Source: Plantactinospora mayteni
GTDB lineage: Bacteria > Actinomycetota > Actinomycetes > Mycobacteriales > Micromonosporaceae
Length of the DNA stretch: 41,797 bases
Direction: 5' to 3'
Assembly: GCF_016862935.1 (NCBI RefSeq)
Contig: NZ_BONX01000061.1
Coordinates: 1 to 41,797 of the forward strand
The number at the start of each line of letters is the position of its first letter. Within the stretch, counting starts at the first letter, position 1. The notes under the pieces are model-generated. The model had not been told where the DNA came from. It worked only from the letters and a program-made list of their open reading frames with translations, and searched no databases. Positions 8,184 to 15,846 of this stretch are shown here, one piece after another. Made by a program: the position numbers and the translations under genes.

Positions 8184-8690
8184 TCAATAGCCCGGTTGAC
8201 CGCCAGCGGCCAGGCGGGCCGCCGCCTCGGCGGGCGTGTCGTCGTAGCCGGGCCGGGCCACGAGCACCGACTGGACGAAGTGACCCTGCTCCTCAGACGG
8301 GTCGTCGTCCGCGGCGAACGGCCGCCACAGCGCGAGATACAGCTCCCGTGCGGTGAACCCGTCGTCATCCTCGTTCGACACAAGGTCGATGTGGCGACGT
8401 AGCCGCTCCACGACGTCCAGCGCAGGCACGCCAAAGACGTCGACATCGCGGTATCGCACCACGTCGCGTTCGTGCGGACGCCACACCTCGATCGCGTTGA
8501 CCCGGCCCCGTGTCGGCCCAACCCCGAAGCCCACACTGAACCCGAGCCCGCTCGGCAGATGTACGGCCAGCTCACCCGAGACGGTTGGCTCCAGCCGGCC
8601 GAGAGTCTCGAGAGCACCACGGGCCTCGTCGGTTGTCATCCCGAGCCGCAGCGGACCAACCCCGTGCGGCGGATCGAGTACGAACTCCAT
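8184..8690 (-). CDS. Hypothetical protein
   Basis: The 168-residue soluble protein starts at ATG 8690 (MEFVLDPPHGVGPLRLGMTT); in-frame codons upstream to 8909 lack protein character. The opening resembles the short beta-hairpin found in proteins that repeat a VGPLRLGM-type motif, but I cannot name a family. The rest alternates strands and helices, with an acidic region near the C terminus. It follows the same orientation as the broken WD40 gene, whose start lies 61 bases downstream. Function unknown. Confidence 0.55.
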   Translation of the reverse strand: MEFVLDPPHGVGPLRLGMTTDEARGALETLGRLEPTVSGELAVHLPSGLGFSVGFGVGPTRGRVNAIEVWRPHERDVVRYRDVDVFGVPALDVVERLRRHIDLVSNEDDDGFTARELYLALWRPFAADDDPSEEQGHFVQSVLVARPGYDDTPAEAAARLAAGGQPGY

Positions 8691-8762
8691 CCGCTGATGA
8701 TCGCAGGCCGCTGATCTGCGAAGAAGCCCGACCCGCCGCAGCGGAAAACCCCGGACAAGTTC

Positions 8763-9341
8763 ATGACCCGACTCCGCGACACCTGGACGGGGATCGGTCA
8801 GCCGTGGGAACGCCTCCTGCAGGAAATGACGGTGAGCTACCCGGACGACATCGTGGCCATCCTCCACCGGCACGAGGTCCATTGGCAGGGCTGGTGGGCG
8901 GATCCCCACGCCCGTATCGAGGCGGGTGAGCTGGACCGGCTCGTTGGCCGCGTCCCCGCGGCGATGCGCCCCGTCCTGGCCGAACGCGAACGCGAGCTGA
9001 TCGGCCTGGTGCTCGCCGACGAACGTGTCCGAAACTTCGACGCCGCACGTTGCGGACTCCTCCTGCGGAACCTACTCACCTCCCTCGGCGTCCCAGAGCT
9101 GACCAACCACGTCATCGTGGAAGACACGGCAGCCACCGGAGCGGAAGAGTTGGACGGGCAGGAGGCGGAGGAGCCGGTGGTGCGCCTGCACTGGCAACAG
9201 ACGGGACTCGGGTCGGGCACCTTCGGCGCCGGACTCACCCGCCAACAGTGCCTACCCGCGTTGCTCGCAGCGGCAGAGGGCAAGACGCTTGCCACCTCCA
9301 ACGGCGGTGCGCGTGGTCGCCGACGACGAGCTACCTCCTGA
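8763..9341 (+). CDS. Hypothetical protein, possibly C-terminally altered
   Basis: The 192-residue soluble protein from ATG 8763 has a helical N-terminal half (YPDDIVAILHRHEVHWQGWW and AMRPVLAERERELIGLVLAD) and a less clear second half. The last 10 residues, GGARGRRRRATS, are arginine-rich and look like a shifted frame: the neighbouring frame reads VRVVADDELPPD at the same place, and a 12-bp inverted repeat begins 7 bases after the stop. The original C terminus may therefore have been lost. The family is not recognised. Confidence 0.5.
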   Translation: MTRLRDTWTGIGQPWERLLQEMTVSYPDDIVAILHRHEVHWQGWWADPHARIEAGELDRLVGRVPAAMRPVLAERERELIGLVLADERVRNFDAARCGLLLRNLLTSLGVPELTNHVIVEDTAATGAEELDGQEAEEPVVRLHWQQTGLGSGTFGAGLTRQQCLPALLAAAEGKTLATSNGGARGRRRRATS

Positions 9342-9347
9342 CCGACA

Positions 9348-9400
9348 GAGGCTCCCGGTTGGGGATCTTGGTCACAGACTGCTGTCTTACCGGGAGCCTC
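9348..9400. repeat. 12-bp perfect inverted repeat
   Basis: GAGGCTCCCGGT at 9348-9359 is the exact reverse complement of ACCGGGAGCCTC at 9389-9400, with 29 bases between. It lies just past the end of the hypothetical gene at 8763 and before the TetR fragment. There is no U-tract, so it is a poor intrinsic terminator; it could be an insertion-sequence end, a recombination scar or an RNA hairpin. Confidence 0.6.
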
Positions 9401-9533
9401 ATCTCACCCCGATCCCGGCCCTCCACGCCCACCGTGACCAGCACCATCACGATGGAGAAGGCTCCCTGGTGATCGGGTGGAAGAGGCCGAGGCCAAAGTG
9501 GGCGAGGTATCCGAGGCTGAGAGGGCCGGTTAG

Positions 9534-9890
9534 TGGCTCCGGGAATATCAGGGTGAGGGCGCAGCCGCGGCGGAGGCTTTGGCGACCTTGCTACGCGGCA
9601 TGGTCGACCACATAGACGCCCACGAGGGCCTGGCCCGGACGCTGGCCACACTCATGGCCGATCGCTCGGGTGCCCTCGCCGAGGGCAGCCGGGCGCTGGA
9701 GCAGGCTGTCACCGACCTGGTGGCCGCCGCCGTACGGGACGGCACCGTCCGCGACGACGTGGATGCCGGTGCCGTGATGATGGCGCTGCATGGCATCGGT
9801 GCGGCCCATGACCGCCCCGGTTGGCGAGCCGAGGCCGACGATGTCATCACCCTCGTGCTGGACGGGCTGCGCCGCCCGCACTCAGCCCAG
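9534..9890 (+). pseudogene. C-terminal half of a TetR-family regulator
   Basis: After a TAG at 9531-9533 the frame reads WLREYQGEGAAAAEALATLL, then RGMVDHIDAHEGLARTLATL and a helical bundle ending VITLVLDGLRRP, the pattern of a TetR C-terminal ligand domain (SbtR-like). The DNA-binding half is missing: upstream sequence has stops in this frame and no helix-turn-helix. The frame stays open past 9890 but beyond there only mirrors the NUDIX gene on the other strand. This is a truncated, non-functional remnant. Confidence 0.6.
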
Positions 9891-10303
9891 GCGGCTGTCA
9901 TACGGACAACCACGCGCCGCCGCAGAACCGACCGCAGTAGAGCAATGAGGGGTACCACAGCGTCGTGTTCGTCCGGCGCGGCGTTGACGGGTGTTCCGGT
10001 CCACCTGTCGACCAACCAGATCTGCATGTCGAACGTCGCGGTCCGGATCTCATGCATCGGCGGGCTGGACGGCTCCGACGCCGTGATTCCCAACTCCTCC
10101 CGAAGCTCGCGGACAAGGCTCTCCTTCGGCTCCTCCCCCTCCTCGACATGACCGCCCGGCAGGTCCCACACGTCGGGATACCAACGGCGTCCGGCGCTTC
10201 GATGACACAGCAACACCCGATCGCCATCGCGAAGAACCGCCGTCACAATCCGGACCGGACCGGAATCGTCAGCGGAGATCGTCATCGGCACATTCTGACC
10301 CAT
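9548..10303 (-). CDS. NUDIX hydrolase with damaged C terminus
   Basis: Residues 14-117 form a NUDIX domain: the box GGHVEEGEEPKESLVRELRE at 50-69, followed by EELGI, has the G-x5-E-x7-REUxEE catalytic pattern that binds divalent metal and cleaves nucleoside-diphosphate-linked substrates. Start ATG 10303 is given; ATG 10285 is also plausible. The typical last strand and helix are reduced: after PDEHDAV the sequence jumps to VPLIALLRSVLRRR, then continues about 120 residues that are antisense to a TetR fragment and unlike NUDIX. A deletion plus read-through into neighbouring DNA is likely, so only the first ~130 residues are meaningful. Activity is uncertain. Confidence 0.6.
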   Translation of the reverse strand: MGQNVPMTISADDSGPVRIVTAVLRDGDRVLLCHRSAGRRWYPDVWDLPGGHVEEGEEPKESLVRELREELGITASEPSSPPMHEIRTATFDMQIWLVDRWTGTPVNAAPDEHDAVVPLIALLRSVLRRRVVVRMTAAWAECGRRSPSSTRVMTSSASARQPGRSWAAPMPCSAIITAPASTSSRTVPSRTAAATRSVTACSSARLPSARAPERSAMSVASVRARPSWASMWSTMPRSKVAKASAAAAPSP

Positions 10304-10475
10304 GCGGATCTGCCGCAGTTAAGGCGCGGCGCCGGGTGGCCGCGTCGCTGGCTGCTGCTTCCGGCGTGGCGAGCCGACGGGCGGTTGCGGGTACAACGCC
10401 CGCCAGCGTGATCAAGAGGACGAAGAAGAAACTCCTCCTCGCCGAGGTACTGCGGCTGTGGGCGTTCGAAGCTGG

Positions 10476-11867
10476 TTAGTGGTTCTTCCGGACCGCTTGC
10501 CACGCCGCGCCGAGCAGCGCGAGTATCCGGTACAGCGCGTACAGCGCCCACACGGTGGCCAGAGGCACACAGATGAAGGTGACCGCGCCCCCCAGGTAGT
10601 GGGTACTCTCCAGCATCCAGCCGCCAGCCAGCAGGACGGAGCCCACGACGACGGCCCAGGCCAGGATGCGGCCGGCTTTGGTCAGCGAAATCCACAGGCG
10701 GGTGTTCTCGGCACCGCCTGGCTCCGTCGGGTCGCCGACCTGGGACCGCAGGGCGAGGCTGTCGATGTCTCGGGCGGCGGCCCAGTCGGCCTCATGTGGC
10801 GACTCGCGCAGCACTGCCGACAGGGCGCGCAGGTCGGCATGGTCGCGAAGCCGTCCGGTCCGCGGATCGCCGAGCAGCACCACGGCGTGCGGGAACCCGA
10901 GCAGCCACGCCTTGCCGTAGCCTCGTCTCGTCCCCGGTGGCAGCACCACGGCTTTGCCGCCGTGCATGTCGTCGCGGTGGGTACGGTCGCCGATCACTTG
11001 AACGAGTTCCGTGCCGGCGATCGCCACCTCGGTGTCGACGAGGTCGGTGGCATGGCTGAACATCGTGACGAACTGGGCGTACGCAGCGACGACCGTGAGC
11101 AGGCCCATTACCGCGACCGCGGCGCCGAGCAGCTCGTGCAACCGGGCCGCGAAGCCGGTGAGCAGCAGCGCGGGAACGACGGCGAACAGGTACCAGCCGA
11201 CAAACAGCAGGAAGCGCCGCCGGTTCAGCCGGCGCTGCGTCCGCACGCCCTGCGCGCCAGGCGGGAAGGCGGGGAGAGCTTTCCCGCCGTTCAGCCGTTG
11301 CCGGGCGTCCTCGCTCGGCAGCATCAGGTTGAGGCGGTGGACCCGAACCTCGAGGCGGTCGCCGGCCAGCCTCGCCAGGTCGCCGATGAACTGCTTCTCC
11401 TCGATCTTCGGGTCGGCCAGGTCGAACAGCCGTACCGCCGGTCGTCCGTCCACGGTGGCCTGCAGGTCCCTCGGAGTGTCCAGGCTGACGCCCGGGTCTG
11501 GTACCAGGTAGAGCGCGGGAACCGTCCGGCGGTGATCCCGCCCCTCGATCTCCCGGTTCTCGATCACCACCGCTGAGATCTCGGCCCATCGCAGGTCACC
11601 TCGGTACCGGCCGATCCGCACCGTCCAGCCGTCCCGGTCGGCATCAACCTGAAACCGCTGCAACGCGTACCGGAGAAAGCTGACCACCATGAGCAGGGCG
11701 ATCAGCGAGGTCGCGCCGATGCAGAGCCGCCCGGACACCGAGGCGCCGACGGTGAACTGCAAGCTCACCAGGTAACCGACGAGTCCCACCAGCAACGCCG
11801 CGAAAACCACCGCAAACACGCGGGAGCTGACTGGACGGCGCAGATTCACCCGTTCATCATCATCCAA
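10476..11867 (-). CDS. Multi-pass membrane protein of unknown function
   Basis: The 463-residue protein has hydrophobic spans near 17-37 and 47-66, a soluble strand-rich domain (about 70-200), two or more spans around 215-265, a second soluble region (270-390), and two spans at about 400-450. Each membrane pair followed by a soluble segment suggests an internal duplication with PH-like domains facing the cytoplasm, but I cannot confirm this. No transporter or enzyme motif is visible. The gene stands alone on the minus strand; bases 11868-12089 upstream hold only a weak ORF. Real gene by length and codon bias; role unknown. Confidence 0.7.
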   Translation of the reverse strand: MDDDERVNLRRPVSSRVFAVVFAALLVGLVGYLVSLQFTVGASVSGRLCIGATSLIALLMVVSFLRYALQRFQVDADRDGWTVRIGRYRGDLRWAEISAVVIENREIEGRDHRRTVPALYLVPDPGVSLDTPRDLQATVDGRPAVRLFDLADPKIEEKQFIGDLARLAGDRLEVRVHRLNLMLPSEDARQRLNGGKALPAFPPGAQGVRTQRRLNRRRFLLFVGWYLFAVVPALLLTGFAARLHELLGAAVAVMGLLTVVAAYAQFVTMFSHATDLVDTEVAIAGTELVQVIGDRTHRDDMHGGKAVVLPPGTRRGYGKAWLLGFPHAVVLLGDPRTGRLRDHADLRALSAVLRESPHEADWAAARDIDSLALRSQVGDPTEPGGAENTRLWISLTKAGRILAWAVVVGSVLLAGGWMLESTHYLGGAVTFICVPLATVWALYALYRILALLGAAWQAVRKNH

Positions 11868-12089
11868 CCGAGCGACCCAACCACGGCCTCGCCCTCGGTG
11901 AACCGCAACGGCAGTCCGGCGGCGAAAGCCAAAGTAGTCGACCTAACGTCCGAGGCGTTCACTCTCATACCGCCGGTCGTGCGCGCCGGTGCTGGCACCT
12001 CCGTCACCTTCGGTAGCCGCCGACCTCGAGGTGGACAGCTGCGAGGATGTCCTGTCGTGCCGAGATGACGGAGGCGTTCGTATGGTGAG

Positions 12090-12809
12090 TCACCGCAGTG
12101 CTGCTGCGAGGTCGGCGGCGTTGTCGAACGCGGGTGCCGCCCTTTCGGATTCGGCTTCCGTGAGCGTGACGGACTGGGCGCGGGCCAGCATCTCGGCCGC
12201 GGTCTTCGGATCGTGCAGCATCGTCGCGAGTTCGGCGCGGTAGACCAGGACCTCCACCTGCTCGACCGGGTCGTCGTCGGCTTGCGGGCGGGCCAACGCG
12301 CTGTCGAGGATCCGAACGGCCTGTCCGACGCTTCCCCTGGAATCGGCCTGCACGACAGCATTCGCCAGGGCCTTGGCCAGCCGCCCGGCAGGCGTGGCGG
12401 CCGGCATGGGCGCGGTGGCGGCGTTCCGAAAGACGCGGATCCAGTTGCCGCCCGGGTCGATGACGGTGAACCCGCCCAACCCGTCGGCGTTCTTCCGCGC
12501 CCTGGGCCGGGTCATCCGCGGCGTTCCGGACACCAGTACCTTGCCGTACGCGGCGCGCATGCCGGCTGCGAATGCCCCGTGTAGTCCCTCGATGTCCGCG
12601 GTGAGTACTACACAGGAGCCATAGGACTGCTCCGGGTCAAATCCGGCGATCTCGAAGAACTGTAGATGCAGGTCTTCCCGCTGCACCCCCACAGCCGCGT
12701 TGGGCTTGCGCTGCTTGTACGTGGTGCGGAAACCGAGAACTCCGTAGAAGGCTTCGATGTCGTCAATGGATGCGCACGGCAGCAGGGGAACGGTCACCTC
12801 GTTGGTCAT
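12090..12809 (-). CDS. VOC-family (glyoxalase/bleomycin-resistance-like) protein with helical C-terminal extension
   Basis: Residues 1-130 form a vicinal-oxygen-chelate domain: VTVPLLPCASIDDIEAFYGV, LGFRTTYKQRKP, LHLQFFEIAGFD and the closing GFTVIDPGGNWIRVF. Such folds bind metals or sequester drugs. Residues 140-239 add a helical, TPR-like region (AVRILDSALARPQADDDPVE, YRAELATMLHDPKTAAEML), uncommon in small VOC proteins and likely a protein-interaction or regulatory part. Length 239 against about 120-150 for single VOC proteins. Start is ATG 12809. A second VOC gene is 750 bp away on the same strand. The substrate is unknown. Confidence 0.75.
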   Translation of the reverse strand: MTNEVTVPLLPCASIDDIEAFYGVLGFRTTYKQRKPNAAVGVQREDLHLQFFEIAGFDPEQSYGSCVVLTADIEGLHGAFAAGMRAAYGKVLVSGTPRMTRPRARKNADGLGGFTVIDPGGNWIRVFRNAATAPMPAATPAGRLAKALANAVVQADSRGSVGQAVRILDSALARPQADDDPVEQVEVLVYRAELATMLHDPKTAAEMLARAQSVTLTEAESERAAPAFDNAADLAAALR

Positions 12810-13189
12810 GCCTCCTTCCTAGACGTCGCAGGGTGTCCGTCGCACATGGAAATAGCCGATCGTCGCCTTCGGTCATCCGATCGGCTGATGACCCAGAACG
12901 CAACGCCGCCGAGCCGAACCATCGGCGCCGCCTTCCCGCCTGCCATACGGCTCGCCAGGATCAGGCGCCCGGATCTACCGCAGAGCGTGCGCGGCGTCGC
13001 GCCTGGACGTCGATCAACATCTGTAGCGGCGTCCCTGTGGGTGGCGTCCGGCTTTGCCGAGATGGTGCGGCGGTGCTCCGCCCGGCGTGGGCGGATCAGC
13101 TCTGCGGCGGGCACGACGCGAGTTCGCTTACCACTCCGCCACAACCGAAACAGGGCCTGGGCGGCTCCTAGTGTGGTGAGGAGGCCGGG
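12810..13189. other. Intergenic stretch with no supported gene
   Basis: About 380 bases between the VOC gene and the sigma-factor stump. Reading frames here are open but lack protein-like composition. The stretch ends with a good ribosome site, AGGAGG at 13178-13183, belonging to the sigma stump. Confidence 0.35.
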
Positions 13190-13348
13190 TTGCGGGATGA
13201 ACGGGAATACGTCGAGTACGTGCGGGCGCGTATGGCGTGGTTGCGACGGTTGGCGTACCGGTTGTGCGGGCAGTGGTCGGCCGCTGACGACCTGGTGCAG
13301 GAGTGCCTCGTCGCGCTGTACCGGCATTGGCGGACGGCGTCGACTTCC
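13190..13348 (+). pseudogene. Truncated SigE-family sigma-70 factor
   Basis: From TTG 13190, 7 bases after a perfect AGGAGG, the frame reads RDEREYVEYVRARMAWLRRL, AYRLCGQWSAADDLVQECLV and ALYRHWRTAS. This is region 2 of actinobacterial SigE-type ECF sigma factors, which normally continue for a further ~120 residues with region 4. After about residue 53 the frame changes character (CGAVYAPPAAAIAYPRTAA) and ends at 13486 without region 4. The translation signals are intact but the gene is cut near 13348. Non-functional as a sigma factor; a short region-2 peptide could still be made. Confidence 0.7.
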
Positions 13349-13558
13349 TGTGGCGCCGTATACGCCCCTCCCGCCGCCGCGATTGCATACCCGAGGACGG
13401 CCGCGTCGGCGACAACGACGTCGATGTTCACTCGCGGTGATTCCCGGTGCACTGACCTGCCGCCGACCGTGCGTCACAGTACGTGACAGGGCGAGTGCTG
13501 CACTGATCTCCGCGTGTGGGCGAGATCAGTGCAGCCGATCGAGACGGTGGGGATCGAT

Positions 13559-14056
13559 TCAGGTTGTCAACGACTTGAGGGCATCGTCCAGGGTCGTGAA
13601 CATGATGTCCGGGCCGCCGTCCCAGTGAGGCGTCGGATCGGGCTGGCCCGGTGCTGGTGCCCAGAGCCACCAGATGTTCTGCCAGGGGTCGAGCATCCTG
13701 CCGAGGGTCGATTCACCCCAGAACGGGATCGGCTCGGTGACGGTGGTGGCGCCGTGAGCGTTGGCACGCCGCAGCACTGTTGCCACGTCGCGAACCCATA
13801 CCTGGAGCAGACCAGGCCGCAGTGGCCAGCCGTCGAGCCGATCGGCGATCATCAGATCGACGCTGCCGAGGCGTAGCTCGGCATGGATCAGCTTGCCGTC
13901 GGGCATCGGGGTCCTCGCCTCGGCGGTCTCCGACACGCCGAAGACCTCGGATACGAACGTGATGAGGCCGGCCGCGTCATCCACGATCACGAACGGGTTG
14001 AGCACGGCGCCGGCGGCGGGAACCGATTGCTGTGGGAGCAGAACTTCACTGTTCAT
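13559..14056 (-). CDS. VOC-family protein (PhnB-like)
   Basis: The 165-residue protein has a single PhnB-like VOC domain: LNPFVIVDDAAGLITFVSEV, FGVSETAEARTPMPDGKLIH, AELRLGSVDLMIAD, and the closing GRMLDPWQNIWWLWAP. These proteins share the fold of glyoxalase I and bleomycin-binding proteins and are mostly uncharacterised. The expected final Glu near DPWQNIWW appears absent, which argues against metal-dependent catalysis. ATG 14056 was chosen because in-frame residues upstream are unlike the family. The gene is monocistronic, and on the same strand as the VOC protein at 12090. Confidence 0.78.
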   Translation of the reverse strand: MNSEVLLPQQSVPAAGAVLNPFVIVDDAAGLITFVSEVFGVSETAEARTPMPDGKLIHAELRLGSVDLMIADRLDGWPLRPGLLQVWVRDVATVLRRANAHGATTVTEPIPFWGESTLGRMLDPWQNIWWLWAPAPGQPDPTPHWDGGPDIMFTTLDDALKSLTT

Positions 14057-14278
14057 GCGGAGAAGGCTCGCAGCAGTTCCGGCCAGTTTTTGACCGCTGG
14101 GGCAACCCGGCATCCGGATCTAACAGCGACCCCGAACAGCAGCTTGTCCGGACCACCCCACGGGCGTGGGGGTGGCTGGTTGGGGTCCCGGGGGCGGCTG
14201 GCCCGCGGCCAGGGCGTCCTTCAGCTGCTTTGACAGCAGTTCTTCCCCGGCACGCGCCAGGGAAGGTCAGCGGCCGGG

Positions 14279-14464
14279 CTATGGTGTCGTGCGTTTCGGG
14301 GCGCGGATGGCGGCCTCCAACCGTAGGCCGGTCCCGACGAGGACGAGCAGCCAGGCCAGCGTGAATGGACGATCGGTGGTCGTGCCGAGGGTGAATAGGG
14401 CGATGAGCAGTCCGACCACGATTGCGGCGGTGCCGACGTTCCGGAGGGTGATGGTGGTCAACAT
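14279..14464 (-). CDS. Small two-span membrane protein
   Basis: A 61-residue product from ATG 14464 (MLTTITLRNVGTAAIVVGLL) has two hydrophobic helices, about 10-25 and 34-50, separated by the short loop GTTTDRPF. An alternative ATG 14488 adds eight residues. The compact two-span pattern with a basic tail (AAIRAPKR) is common in actinobacterial orphan membrane proteins. Function unknown. Confidence 0.5.
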   Translation of the reverse strand: MLTTITLRNVGTAAIVVGLLIALFTLGTTTDRPFTLAWLLVLVGTGLRLEAAIRAPKRTTP

Positions 14465-14566
14465 GCGGCTGAGTGTGTCAGGGCACATGGCCGTGCGTCA
14501 TCCGGATGCACTGGTCTGTTCCGAAGTGTTGATCATGGGATTTTGATCGGCTGGGCCGGCTCGGCG

Positions 14567-15060
14567 TTAGGCTGCCGCTGGAGTCGGCTCGGTCGGTTGG
14601 GGCTTGGCTCGGGGGTGTTTGTGCTGGGCGGTGAGGACGAGTTGGGCGGTGGTTTCGGCGGCTTGTCTGGCTTGTTCGGGCAGGACTGTGGTGTGGGTGT
14701 CGGCGGTGAAGGCGTAGCTGGTGTGGTCGAGCATGTCCTGGAAGCACGCGACCGGGTCGGCGGCACCGGGCCGGCTGCGCCCCGCGACCACGGGCAACCG
14801 TCCCCCGGTGGCAGCCCAAGCGACTGAGGCCGGCCGCTCGCGAGGTGCGCCGGAGGGAGCGCCCGTCGGGAGGCCGGTTGGCCACCGCGACGGCGACGTG
14901 ATCTACAAGTCCCCGGAGCGGACCCGGTGTGGTTGTCTCGGACGTTCCGTGGCCGGCTGGACAGGGGCTATGTCGAACAGACGAGCACCCGGCGAGCACC
15001 CGGGGTCCACAATGGCCGGTGCTCGCCGTACCTCGCGGTTGCGTTTCGGCAGGTCGACGT
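14567..15060 (-). pseudogene. Degraded tyrosine recombinase (integrase) remnant
   Basis: The frame ending at 14567 encodes FQDMLDHTSYAFTADTHTTV followed by LPEQARQAAETTAQLVL, clearly the C terminus of a phage/ICE-type tyrosine integrase, where the usual sequence is LGH-S....TADTYTTVLPE. The catalytic Tyr of the TYTTVLPE segment is His here. Further upstream on the same strand (about 15000-15060) scraps such as VDLPKRNREVR and HRPLWTPGARRV fall in different frames and resemble the linker between the core-binding and catalytic domains. The catalytic Arg-His region between them is missing or scrambled. The gene is dead. No att site or flanking tRNA was found. Confidence 0.55.
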
Positions 15061-15112
15061 GATGCTCAAGGAGAGCATGACTGGGAGGGCGTAGCCTGTG
15101 CTACGGACCGTT

Positions 15113-15120
15113 AAAAAAAA
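15113..15120. other. A8/T8 homopolymer tract abutting a stop codon
   Basis: Eight A bases on the plus strand directly follow the stop codon of the minus-strand kinase gene, unusual in this GC-rich sequence. On the minus strand it reads as T8 after TGA. The GC-rich end of the gene precedes it, so it could be a weak terminator, but no clear stem lies immediately before it. A 6-bp hairpin (15090-15105) lies on the wrong side of the tract. Confidence 0.35.
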
Positions 15121-15675
15121 TCAGCCGCCCGCCGAGCCATCGGGTGCCGCCGACGACCCGAGTCGTGCGGCAATAGTCCGCGCACACTCCAGGGACTCGG
15201 TATGTGTGGTGTCCACCTCCAGGTCGTAGACGACGCCCTGGTGGACGATCTCCGCCTGTGACACCGCCATCCCCCGGATCCGGTCTCCCCGGGCGACCTC
15301 GCGGCCCGCCGCGACCGCGCTCTCACACCTGACGCCGACCCAGAACACGTCCAGTCCGACAAGAACCTGCTGCCAGCGTTGCTGGGACCCCGCTCCACCG
15401 AGGAACACGTCGTCGAGGATGACCCGTGCGCCGGCACGGACCATCGCGGCGACCCCCTCCATCCAGGCCGCCTGAAGCGTGGCGAACTCCGGCCCGACGA
15501 TCACGCCGCCGTCCGGGGCGAACTCGATCCCCGCAGCCGTGGTCTGCATCGAGGCGGGCATCGCGTCGATCAGCCCGTCGATCCCGACGGCGAGCCACGG
15601 ATCCGGTAGGACCGCCTGTAGACACCGGGCGATCCCGGACTTACCGGAGCTCGATCCGCCGTTCAGCACGATCAT
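15121..15675 (-). CDS. Chloramphenicol phosphotransferase-like P-loop kinase
   Basis: The 184-residue protein begins [20 protein letters not shown], with Walker A GGSSSGKS at residues 6-13, then [25 protein letters not shown] and a segment [20 protein letters not shown] with the substrate-lid pattern of CPT proteins. The C-terminal [20 protein letters not shown] matches the family well. CPT enzymes phosphorylate chloramphenicol, but many homologues act on other hydroxylated compounds. ATG 15675 starts the beta strand; GTG 15687 or 15690 would add a few residues. Length agrees with the family (about 180). Resistance is inference. Confidence 0.82.
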   Translation of the reverse strand: MIVLNGGSSSGKSGIARCLQAVLPDPWLAVGIDGLIDAMPASMQTTAAGIEFAPDGGVIVGPEFATLQAAWMEGVAAMVRAGARVILDDVFLGGAGSQQRWQQVLVGLDVFWVGVRCESAVAAGREVARGDRIRGMAVSQAEIVHQGVVYDLEVDTTHTESLECARTIAARLGSSAAPDGSAGG

Positions 15676-15846
15676 CCGAGTTGTCACCACGCCACAATAG
15701 AACCGCTCCCCCGCGGCGCCCGAGACGTACGCCGACCCATGCTCTGTTGCTGGCACCTGTCACCTCCGGGTGGGCCTGCCCGGTCCGCGAACTCCCGGGC
15801 CATCGGCAAGCCGACGGTGAGGCTGCGTGGTCAGGGCCGGCGGCGG

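Noticed and set aside
10321-10480. Plus-strand frame ending KRTKKKLLLAEVLRLWAFEA
   Set aside because: Protein-like last 25 residues but no start, and it overlaps the promoter side of minus-strand genes; may be a remnant but cannot be supported.
11846-11965. Short minus-strand ORF ending LRFTEGEAVVGSLGW
   Set aside because: About 40 residues, partly protein-like, but no ribosome site or family; not supported.
13100-13170. tRNA-like D-arm sequence on the minus strand
   Set aside because: AGTGGTAAGC resembles a D-loop, but no acceptor stem, anticodon arm or T-arm can be paired.
13350-13452. Minus-strand VNIDVVVADAAVLGYAIAAA fragment
   Set aside because: Coding-like but about 30 residues, no start or family; mentioned only with the sigma stump.
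15062-15105. Hairpins ATGCTC...GAGCAT and CGTAGC-CTGT-GCTACG
   Set aside because: Six-base stems without proper U-tract on the correct side; not convincing terminators.
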